Source of the DNA: Bugula neritina
Lineage: Eukaryota; Bryozoa; Gymnolaemata; Cheilostomatida; Bugulidae
Direction: 5' to 3'
DNA: 64,000 nucleotides
Assembly (NCBI GenBank): GCA_964035545.1
Contig: OZ037767.1
Span: 10,220,207-10,284,206, forward strand
Part shown: positions 45,001 to 56,238 of the stretch, in pieces
Layout: each line of letters begins with the position of its first letter
How positions within the stretch are numbered: position 1 is the stretch's first letter
Program-made: the position numbers and the translations under genes
The notes under the pieces: generated by a model
What the model saw: the letters and a program-made list of their open reading frames with translations, nothing else
Told to the model about the DNA's origin: nothing
The model's database searches: none

Positions 45001-48000
45001 CAACTTATAATTGAGAAGCCTATGAATAGCTGAAATGTACAGTTTGTACTGGTTAAGGAATAACTAAAAATGTGTCATTTAATTTCTCAACTAAGGTTTT
45101 GAAAGCCTAGTGATGCACAAAGGAAGCCATAGCTTGAGTCTCTCAACTTACACCTTTTCTCGCATCAGTCTTAGCTTTATCCTTTTCACCACCCTTCTTA
45201 GGGTATGGGCTAGCAGCGCCCCTGTTAAGCTGCCCGTGAACCGATTTCACCGCATCCTCGGCTGTTCCATGTTTTCTTCTAGTCTGTACAACAGCATAAA
45301 TTTATCAAATTAATTCAAATATTGTGAAGAGCTCACAATCATATTAAATTGCTTTTCAAAGAACTTTTCAAATATGTGTATGCTTTTCACTGAGTCATCT
45401 AGTAATGATTTTTGAACTAATATGATATCAACAATTCTAAAGCCAGACCTCTATTCAACTGGGGCAGTTACAGAATTGATTAAATTTTCAAAAACTCAGC
45501 TTAAATAAAAGTTTCTCTATTAAAGAAGTTATGCAATTACTTCACATCATAGTCTATAATAAAATCTAAGATAAATGTCACTATTGCAGTTGAAAAATAG
45601 TTAAACTTTAAATTAACACAAAGATTACCATTTTAATTCTTGTGGTGTGAAGTAAACAATAAACAAGCTCATAGACTCTATTACCTTTTGTAAAGACTAC
45701 AATTATTGTTTTGAAGAAAACTCTTCTAGTATTATCACTGTGCTGTGCATTATAGTCCAAATTTCAGACATTACTGTTATGAAAAAAGCTAATGAATAAA
45801 CAAACCAATGAAATTTTGGGCAGCCGATAAGGACTTTTTAACTTTTTCCAACTAAAACAATAATGTTTTGAGCTAATTTTTATTTTCACCCAACTTTTTT
45901 ATTATAAATAATAATAAATGCTTTACACAGCATTATAGTGTGAAAGGACATGCTTAAATCGGAACAGATAACTAATGCAGCTATTCTGCTCTTGTACTTT
46001 ACACCTGAGTTTAAATAACTAAATGATTGAAAGATTATAAGGTTGAGTATTAAAAGCAACAAAAGGCTAAAATATAACAAATCGATTTCGTTTTGATGCC
46101 AGAAAAGTGAATTCATTGAGGAAAAAGTGTGAACACAGTCGCAGCAACAAAAGAAGTTTTATTATGAGGTACACTGTGCATAGTCTGCAAAGAAAATGTG
46201 GGTGTGGACAAGCAACGGATAGTATGACGCAACGTAATCAAGTAGTAATAAATAGGAAGTAAACAGACATACAGCAGGATACTTTCTAGACACCAAAGCC
46301 CTCATTTGCTGTCAAATTAGTAAATAAATTAAAATTATTGAGACAAATTAGAATATACAGAGCAAGTAAAACAGCCAAGTTCTGTAAACAGGCGAAAAGT
46401 TAAGTACAATCTTACCCTAGTATTTTACAATAATAAACAGTATTGATAATTTACACCATATGCTAAAGACCTACTTTACAACAAACTCATGCATGCTACA
46501 AACAAAGTTCTACAATACAATTTCTCAAGTAGTGGGTTTTAAACTTTTGGAGGTCTTTAGTCATGAATCGAAAACAGTTTGATCCTAAACTCACATTCAT
46601 GCTCTGACATTTATTTAATAAATTTAATCTATAATACGTACATAATAATCTACGTTATATGATACTCTATATAGCATGATGATCTATACGAAATGCAACC
46701 TATATTACATGATAATATGTAATAAATAATAATCTATATTACATGATTACTTATATTATATTATAATAATATATATTACATGTAATATATAGTACATGAT
46801 ACTAAGCATATACAGAAGTGAACAGAGCATACCTTCTCCTGATACTCGTGGTCTGTATACGGATATATCTTATAAGCACCTCTAATCCTTGTCACTGTAA
46901 CATAAACAACACAATTTCTTCCATATTGTTATTCCTTCACAAACACAAAATGACTTACACGAAAGTACTATATTTCTCTGGGTCTGCATGGTTTATTTAA
47001 AACTGGTTCTTTCCTAAATAAATAAAAATATTTGTTTCTATATATTCATATTCATAATACGATTGGTTTCACCGCACAAGATCTATAAAGGATATGCCGC
47101 TTAGAGTTCAGGTTCCTTATGTGAAACTGACATGACTTGGTGTGACATGAATTGGTGTGACATGACTTGGTGTGACAGTAAGTGATATAAAAAGCAGCTC
47201 GCAACTTAATAGATCGTTTCATTAATTCTTATGAATATTAAATGACTTTTCTCGTTCACAAATAATAGGCAGACACTGAAAACCTTCATGATGTTAAATC
47301 AATGTAGGGTTTCACCAGTGTAGCATACTAGCAGACATGAAGTTCAAATACTGCGTTTCATTCTAAATGTTTTCGACAGGCATGCAAACTCATTTATTTA
47401 TATAACTATATATTATATGGGTTCAAGGTTTTCATACCTCCAGGATATAGCAAAGGCGCCAGGTTGACGTAAGCTACTCCGTGGTAATACACCTGGTTCT
47501 CCTCATCCTAAAATACATCACAGTAAAGCTTAGAACCAAACTCCGTCCGTTTCTACTCACACTGAATTTAGCCACTGCTTACACTTTCAATCGCAGAGAA
47601 AAAGCCCAACACCCATGACTTAACACAGTTTACAACCAATCTAATACACACATTATAACTTGTATATTTTGCATTATTTGGTTTCAACAAATTCAACACA
47701 TGCAGATACGAATAAGAAAAAGTTGCTATAGAGCATGTAGTCATAATAAGAGTACAACAATGACTCAACCAGCAAAATACCACTCAGTGCTGAATAAATA
47801 AATGAAAGTATAGAGTGCTGCCGTACTGAGGGTCAAACAGAAGAAGCTGCTGAGAAAGGAAACAGCGCCATGACACTAGCAAACTACACACGACATAATA
47901 TCTGAGAAATATAACTCATTATTGACATAATAGTATGGTGTACGTAAAACTGCAGAGAGCTTATATAATATATACAGACCACTCTTTGATCTTGTCGTAA

Positions 48001-51000
48001 ATAGACCTAAAGAAGGATGGTTTGAGTCATGACTGAGTCCGTACACCTGGCCTACAGTACTTTAGTTTTTCTAATAAAACTAATACAAACTTTGACAAGA
48101 TGTAACATAAAACATGTCCTAAAAAATACTCCTCTACTACTAGGACACCCTATGGCCTATATATTTGTTTGTTATACGTGGTTTGCTATATTACAGTTCC
48201 TTATGATAATGTAGTTTGCTATATCTTTAATATTTCACAGTGAGAATTCCATAAGTGTTATGAGCTGCTTACAAGCTTCTAATTATGTTACTTAATTAAA
48301 GTAACCAACTGACTAACTCAGGCTGCTAGGAAAAATATGTCGATGTTTATGGCTCAGGACTAGTAACCTTACTTGTTAATCTCATACGTCTCAGCTACTC
48401 AAATTCCAACATTTATCATGCTATTAGTAATTGTAATTATAACTAATCATTACATTATGCTGTCAAACATATTAGATTTTATGGCTTAAATTTATTCAGT
48501 TTATGTTGGATATATGTTTTTTATTTGTTAAAATCAAAGATGAATGCTATTTTAATTCATCTAACCAAATGCACAGGTCTACTGCGAAATGGTGCTTAGC
48601 AAAAAGGAAATCACTCAGTTCATTCGTAGAACTGGCTCTGCCCATTCATGCATATGCTTTAAAAACTGCACTAAAAGCAGAGTAAGAGTAAAGTACAACA
48701 AACAGATAAAAATAGAAGCTCCAGAATACACGGGTTAGGCATGCACCACTGACGTCACATCAGTACAACGAACCAGTACAAAGTATGTTAGAGTAGAACA
48801 ATAAAATGTAAAAAACAAAACTGAGGTGAGACTTCAGTAATGTCTGTCACTATGGAAACATAACAACAAAGGTAACAAAAGATATTATCCAAATTACTTT
48901 GTTGATGTTGATCTAAAATAACGAAGCATAATATTAAATGTTGATTTGGCACGAAAGTCAAATAAAAAAGCTTTGCTAGATATTTAAAAATGCTTAATGC
49001 AGATATTAAGTCAAAATTTTGCATTACTTTTTGGATAAAAAGTATATATATTAAATCAAATTAAAAGCAATAGAACTTAGTGTAAAAATAAAGTTAGTTA
49101 GTGGTACCTAGTGTAATACTAAAACACTACTTTGACTATTGTTCTAGTTGTTTGAATATAGCTCGAAGCTTATATGGAATTTGGGTAGATATATACATAT
49201 ATAATAAATTAACCTAATACATAAAATATTACACCATAAATAAAATTGTTTTTGACTCTGAACTAAAAGCGAAAATTAACCTAGGTAGAGTAGCTACTCT
49301 AGTTACATATATAACACCCTTGGAGTTTCAAATTGGTGCACTTTTTATACCCATAGTTATTTCAAAATATGACGTGAAATATTAACGCATATAGTTTACA
49401 ATAATCTACCATCACCAAGCGCAGTGCAGTACTTCCTGACACAACCCTCACTACATTTGCTATATAACTGAATTAAAGGCAATGTATTATACTTCGCTAA
49501 ACAGCAACCACCAACCTTCTTTCCTTTCCCTCCGGCTGGCATAGGCATTCTCATTACCTCCACTGGCCATAGTCTATTTTTCGCTATCTTTTCTTGCAGT
49601 CTGTGAATTTCAGCAAAACAAGTCATACATAAATAAATAGATTATAATACAATGTTTTCATTAAAATCTGAACAAATCAAGCATATGTTATGCAGAAACA
49701 ATATTTTAAAATATTTCCACTTCAGTAAATTCTGTTGAGAAATGCAAGAAGATATGAAAAGCGAATAAAATACAAGTGCATATTCAGATTGCAGACAGGT
49801 TTAGTTCTAAGTTATTGTCATCAGAGTTCAAACAATTATTTTTAGTGATTATTGTTCTTTTGAAAACTTTTATAACTTATATAACTTTGGAATTTTGCTT
49901 AAAAAGAAAAACACAAACATAGCTGCACTTACGATTTGTTGGCAGAAGCTTCAAGGAAACACCTTCTCTCTGTATTCCAGGTGACTCTGTTCTTCTCCTG
50001 CTCAGAGACAGTTCTGTGCTCCCTGTCTTCCTTTGCCTTGTAATCCCCATCCTCTTCATCTATGGGATCTTGAGACAAGAAGCTACAGCAGCAAAGGAAT
50101 TCATTGGAAGAGGTCGAGAAATGTGCATATTTTCATTGCAATAGATTATTAATTATTAAAAAAAATTAAAACCAGTATAAGAAAGATTAGAACAGCAGAA
50201 GAAATACATAGACAAGCCAATAGTTCAGGAAATATATATGACTTTTATAAAAAGAGAAATTTTCTATTGCATAAAAACACAAACCCTTGAAGTTTACAAG
50301 TCATTCAGTGTAAGCAAAGTGTTAGCTCAAATAAAACTCGAGTCACTTTCTCACACTCGATATTGCTTTCGTTTGAAGAATTTAAAGTTTTCGATTAGTT
50401 AGCCTCAGCTGCTGCATACCTGTTGGGAATGTAGGAGGAGTTTCCGGGCATGGCGCTAGTTCCAGGATGCAACCACTTTCTCTGCTTATTCGGTAACTCT
50501 TTGTCGATGCCTGGTTTAGGTGCGCCATTCCCAAACACCAACGTAGTTTCTTTCTGAAAGCACACAATAAAGTAGGAATACTGTGAGGAGCTTTTGAACA
50601 AAAAAGCCGACTAAAGAGCTCGAGCTCATCTCACATGATACTTTATATGTTGACTCAAATTTCATAGCTAAGAAAAGTAAAAGTTGTATTACAAATCATA
50701 GTGGCAATAAATACTAAGGCAAAAAAAAAAGGTTTTTTTATCTGTTGCCTACAATTTTCAACCATTTCTTATCCCCTTCCCCCGAATTTTCAAAAAAGCC
50801 AAAATCAGTGATTAATTTAATCTAAAAATTATAGGGGCATCCATTTACACCTATACTTGAGGACAGTGCACATGATTTCCTATTCGCCAATGCATGTGAT
50901 GAATGAGTCACACTTGAACAGACTGGTGTTAATTTATTCACTAAACCGTGTCCCCATTGGCCCGTTTTCAATAAAAAAAATTTGGTTAAATTATTTAAAT

Positions 51001-53029
51001 ATATTATAGTCTTGAGTGGGGATTATACAGCCATTTCAGTAACTATAAATTTAAGTTATAATTACTGTTGAAACTTTACTAACCAAGGAAAATTACCTAA
51101 ACCATATTCAGAAATAATTTTCAAAATAGTTTTTTTTCATTAAAATAGACATGTAAAGCCAATTGGACATACAATATTTTAGCTGTCATATATACCTCTG
51201 AGTTCATAGGCAGCGGGAGACTGGCCACATATGCAAACTGCTGCCCCGTAACTTGAAAAGCATCTGGAGGTGAGAAAACACTCTCTATAGTTACGTTAAG
51301 TAAGTTAGTCTCCTCAGCAGTAGTTGACGATACGAGAGGCTCGTTGACAGATAGCTGGAGATCCAACTCTGGTTTGGGCAGTTCCGACATGAGGTTCTCG
51401 ATAGGCGAGCCCGGCACGGAGTGAATAGTAAGGGTCTGCTGGTGTTTGTTTTTGTCAGCTGTAAGTATGTATTATGCTCTGCTTTACATCAACAGGAAAC
51501 TATCTTTACTTTGAAAGACATACAAATGCCCAGAATGTGAAGTTATTTAAACAATATTATCATTAAGATACTTAAATTAATATAAGATTATGTTATGAGC
51601 ATATTATGTTGCAGGTGTTGCCATTTGAAAAATTTTAAAAGTATATAAAATGTCTTTGGAGATTACCAAAGAAAAACGGCTCACAAATATTTTATGTAAA
51701 ATAAATGTTTTATGTTTTTTAGCAAAATTGATTTATTTCATGATGATTTTCACTACTTGTAGTTGTCTTACCTGTAAGCATGGGAAATAAGTCTACAGTG
51801 CATTGCCCAATCAAATTCGTCTTTTCTTCTTTTTGTCTTTTCTCCTTTGGCAAAACTTCTATTATAGATACTAAAATAGAGAAAGTTGAACAAAATGACA
51901 GGGTGAACCTATTTATTGCAGGTCATGTGATTGTCAATATACTATTGATATAATATCATGATATTACATCAATATACTATTGATATAATATCATGATATC
52001 AACAAACGCTATTAAAAGATATCAACTGTAAGTTGTTATATTCTTGTGCTACCAAGTTTTTGTTTTATTGTTTTCCAACATATAAGAAGATAACTATAAA
52101 CTTTGTATGAAAACTACAGCATAATATAATATAATAAATACAACTACAGTCTATATAGTGTAAAAGGGTAACCATAACATAATTTTAGCAAAAGTAGACT
52201 ACATGCACAATACAAAAACCAAACTTTTGAATCAATAACTGAACACAAATTCCATGAATAATAAATGCCAACATAATAAACAGCGTGTCAAGTAAAGCCC
52301 AGAGAGCTACAGTCTCACACTGTCACAGTTAACACAGACATCTGAAGGATATGACATAGGAGCTTACACAAAATAGGCTTATGGGCAATATCATCCAGGT
52401 CCCTTGCATCGTCAAAGTTGACGGTTATTGAGGTTGTGTAGTTGAGTTCTGCCGGTTCTTCGGCAGTACTTTCAACCTTGACACTTTCACCCAGCGTCTT
52501 GTCATTCCACTCCACTTTAATCATCGCCAAAACCGCATCTCCGCGTAGACCTCTCTGTGAAAATCCAAGTTTGTAACAAGAAGAAATAAACATAAACAGC
52601 AATCTATTTTGTATGTAGAAGCAGTATTAGACTTCATAAAATTGATTGAAAATCAATTAGTTGCTTGAATAACAACTTTTATGTTTTTATGACAAATAAT
52701 AGTTGGCAGTTTAAAATTTTGTAAATAAACTATAAAACGCATTTTCCAATATTCTTTTTATTGGAAAATATGTAAGCTTTAATACTGTGATTAAATCTTA
52801 ACTATTTAATCATAAAATGGGTTTGTTTTAAATGAGGAAGTATACAGCTTTTAGTTGTTTTATCCTACTTCATTGTTATGGGAAACCATAAACTTGCTAT
52901 TATTATAAGTGTTTACAGGTCATCCAATATTAGAATTATTTATACAATACTCACCAGATTTCTGAGACGGAATACAGTAAGTGTCAAGGATTCTGATGCC
53001 CTTGTATGTGGCAGTTCACTGTCGGCCAT
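36080..53029 (-). CDS. CFAP70: Cilia- and flagella-associated protein 70 (at least 25 exons)
   Basis: CFAP70 (TTC18) is an axonemal protein linked to the outer dynein arm region of motile cilia. Exons (high to low): 52955-53029, 52368-52554, 51772-51870, 51196-51458, 50420-50553, 49933-50082, 49516-49600, 47438-47507, 46833-46894, [46273-46308 possible], 45152-45283, 44700-44786, 44325-44369, 43586-43720, 42787-42944, 42067-42271, 41288-41473, 40941-41039, 40229-40412, 39901-40050, 39485-39589, 38735-38930, 37822-37914, 37589-37783, 36533-36934, 36080-36160. This gives about 1190 residues (human 1121). Landmarks shared with the vertebrate protein are [74 protein letters not shown] and the C-terminal TPR array (about residue 790 onward) with [18 protein letters not shown] and [12 protein letters not shown]. 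Phase fails to close only between 38735 and 37914, so one small exon is probably missed there. The Ser/Pro/Ala-rich linker (exons at 40050 to 38735) is poorly conserved. Confidence 0.95.
36955..37580. repeat. ~22-bp minisatellite in a CFAP70 intron
   Basis: About 28 imperfect copies of ATACTCTACTCTATAACATAGT with 20-23 bp spacing. It fills nearly the whole intron between exons 37589-37783 and 36533-36934, ending 9 bp from the donor at 37588. Confidence 0.92.
38935..39240. repeat. AGTA-type low-complexity repeat in a CFAP70 intron
   Basis: Irregular copies of AGTAAGTATAGTAAGTACAG-like steps. It begins directly at the acceptor of the exon starting at 38930, so the transcribed strand carries repeated TACTNACTATAC upstream of the acceptor. 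Confidence 0.75.
41045..41240. repeat. ~32-bp minisatellite in a CFAP70 intron
   Basis: Six copies of a unit starting ATCAGACACACTTATTATAG and ending TATATAATAC. It lies between exons 41288-41473 and 40941-41039. Confidence 0.9.
42640..42778. repeat. TATGTACACTGTG-type repeat in a CFAP70 intron
   Basis: Short degenerate copies of TATGTACACTGTG and relatives, ending next to the donor at 42786. Confidence 0.7.
46620..46800. repeat. AT-rich degenerate tandem repeat
   Basis: Loose copies of AATCTATATTACATGATA; almost entirely A/T, in the CFAP70 intron after exon 46833-46894. Confidence 0.6.
47128..47180. repeat. 17-bp tandem repeat, three copies
   Basis: TGACATGACTTGGTG is repeated three times with one substitution, in a CFAP70 intron. 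Confidence 0.75.
51937..52005. repeat. Two-copy repeat with internal palindrome
   Basis: CAATATACTATTGATATAAT followed by ATCATGATAT occurs twice in succession; ATATCATGATAT is self-complementary. CFAP70 intron 2. Confidence 0.7.
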
Positions 53030-53042
53030 TCTTTTTATTCTG

Positions 53043-56000
53043 TAACAAATTTTATTGCATGTAAAGGTATATCAGATAAAAATAAGTACAAGGCAGTCAA
53101 TTTAATAAAAACCAATTCAAGTTTGTTGAAAGTATATGACTCAAATTATTTCCGATTTCTATTTTTAGCAATTCACAAGTTAAAAAGTGGCGACAATTTG
53201 AGGTAAAATAGACGACAATAGACAGAGAGGTGCTCAGCAAATTAAATACGAAGTGAAATGCATGCGTTACTACTACTTTACATAATAGGGCAAGAAGAAA
53301 TTAAAGCACTAGTTCCTATTATTATTTACTATTGTTTTATTAAAGTCTGTATTCTTCAGAATACTTATTTTTCTTAAATGTGACAGTTGGCTATCGAAAC
53401 ACACAACTGTATTTATTTTATGATTGGCTAAACAATACGCTGACTTAGCATTTGAAAAAAACTAAACCATTAATTTAAATAACAAAATTAAAATTTCATT
53501 TGCATTCATGACAAGTATAGGATTAAAATGCATTTAAATGACTAGTCTTAACTGAACTTTCACATAAGTCGCTGAAATGTTGTTCATTCACATGCAGTAA
53601 AATTATAAACCTCCAAGTTTTAGTATGATTTCCTTATTTAAACTGAGCCATAGCTGTCTTAAATTTAATTATACCATACGTTTATTAAATATTTAATGCA
53701 TTAAACTTAGTTTCTGTTAGTTTAGTAATATTAAACAATAAAATAAAAATGTATGCATGTTTTGATTGCTACAGTTACTAAAATAAAACAATTACTAAAT
53801 TACATTTACATGTATTAATAGAGGTATAATCATAATTATAATAGTGATACTGATACTAATAGTAATAGTTTGAATGATGATTTTAAAGCTACCAAGTTTA
53901 AAACTAAAATCATTGTGATACAGTTATACCATATTGACCATGTAGCAGCAACACTCATTGCAAAATACTCATGACAGTATTGTATAATAAAAAAATAAAT
54001 TATATTTACAATAAGCATAACTCTAAAAGTATTACAGATTGCAACTTATGGTCACAATTATAACGATAATCATAATGCTAATGGTAATCAAATTGAAATT
54101 ATAGTAAATGTAATACTTATAGTTATACTAACGAAAAATTATGTTAGTGATCATTGTCATGGTCTAAAACTAAATTTTTATAGCAATAAAATTGTGATTT
54201 CTCATTACCTATTGTCTATTTAACTTAAAAGCCAGTTACTGGCACTTCGTGAGTTATAATCTACCAAATAAATACTTTTTAAATGTATGTAAACCAACAT
54301 GAAAGTCAAAGTATCGTGGAGTCTGAAGTTAACTACGGCTTGCCACTAGGTTACCAATAGAGACGCAGGCCGAAAAGTAAATTTTTGTACAGCCTGCAAA
54401 TATATTATTGTAGAACTGTATAGTCGAGATAGCTTTTGTTTCGTATCTAGGACTAAGAGAAATTTTTCGACACGAACCAATCAAACAGAGGGTTCTATAA
54501 CTTCAAACTGGTCTGCTCAATTGTGAGGTTAGATAACTCCATACTTCAAATCAATTCACGATTAATTTTTTGCACTTGCCCATCGGTTTACCACGCTTGT
54601 GAAACCAATTGTAGCATGTGTAATAAATAAAATGCTCGATGAAAAAGTTTTAATTCAATTAATTAAATCAACTGTTATAGCCAAGATTTAGTGATAGAAA
54701 GATTTTACGATATTTGTGGCTTTACTTCATGCCTGCTTGGGTCAGACGCAGCATGATTTTTATAGTAGGATAACTCCGTACTAGTGTTTTTGCCCATCTA
54801 TTGGCGGTGAAATAGTAGTATATTTTGGTCGAAAGATAAAGCATATAGGTAGAATTTCTGTATTGATTAATTATACTTAAATATATATGTGTCGCGCTTT
54901 GTTTCACATGAATCGTGAGCGCTTTCGTCGACAACTCTTCATTGAAGATTCAAATGAGCTCTGAATCGTCCGCGAGGGTGGGTTTTCCAAAACCTTTTCT
55001 TCTAAAACATAAAAGCCTTTACTTCAAACATAAGGTTTTCATCATTTATGTGTTATATATTTGTAGCATATTGGTGTATTAGTAAAAAAAAGTAATGTGA
55101 TTGTGTATGAATCAAAATGTAAAACTCTAAGTAGTTTGAGAGTAAGTGTAACTGTAAGACTAAGACTCATAAGAGTAAGTTCTTAAATAATAAATTAATA
55201 ATTATTTATTATATTACATTTTGATTTACTATTACTATTAGTATTAGTACTACTACTAGTATTAATATTAGTATTACTATTACTATTAGTATCAGTATTA
55301 CTATTAGTATTAGTTACTATTACTGTTAGTATTAATAATATTATTATTAATATGTTATACAATCTTAACACTAACAGTTACAGTAAGATAAAATTGAAGT
55401 TCAAGTAATCTTCAAGTTTATACAGAAATATATCTAACCTATTTTATCCAATGAAATTATGCAATAATTACTTGAAAATTGATCAATGTTTAATTTATCA
55501 TGCAGGTAGTTACAATTTAATAATTAATAGCAATTACAAATACAGTGTTGTCATTGTATCTCATTTTCAGTTTAATATTTTTATTGTTTATTGTTTGTAT
55601 GCTATAATTTAGAAAGTAATCTGAATAACTTAATAAAATAATTCCAAGTCTAACTGGCACCAATTGTACAATAAATCTATTTTGCTTTGTAGGTCATTAT
55701 GCTGTCATTTCTATTACAAATTGTTTTAAATCAATTATTTGTGATGTTTAAATCTTCATTGTTATGCAAAGATTCCTCCAAAAAATATACTGTTATAGTT
55801 TTTTATTGTCTTTTTGTTTTCAGATTTAAAATTATTTTTGGCGAATCTTGTTCAAGTGAAATCCCTTGCTTACATACTTGTTAAGTTTGAGGTGATTTTT
55901 ACTCGGTGTAGTAGTATTGTTGCAATTCTGTCTTGCACTAAATTCTAGGCCAATGTTTAAATTCTTCACTACCTAGAACAGCGATTTAGATTTTGACAAA

Positions 56001-56235
56001 ACCTGGTTTAGTGTTCTGTTTAGTAAAAGCCATATCTGAGTTACTTATTCGTGTTGAATAATGTCAACTTCTAAGCTAACTAAAAGTGTTTTACTGTAAA
56101 AGTTCAGCAGTACTTATGGTTCCTAAATTTTGATGCAGATCAAAATTATAATTCTACTCATTAATATCGAATTGATCTGCTTTTGTAGAAGCGTTTGGTG
56201 TTGAATGTTGAATAGTATATGACATAATTAGATTC
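53043..56235. other. Divergent intergenic spacer between CFAP70 and ZW10
   Basis: No gene is recognised. 53820-54150 and 55140-55400 are TATTAGTATTAC, GATAATCATAAT and AAGTTT-type low-complexity DNA like that at 8.7-9.9 kb and 26-28.7 kb. About 54880-54990 has a short GC-richer patch (GTGTCGCGCTTTG, CGTCCGCGAGGGTGG). The promoters of both genes should lie here, but no core element could be assigned. Confidence 0.6.
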
Positions 56236-56238
56236 AGG

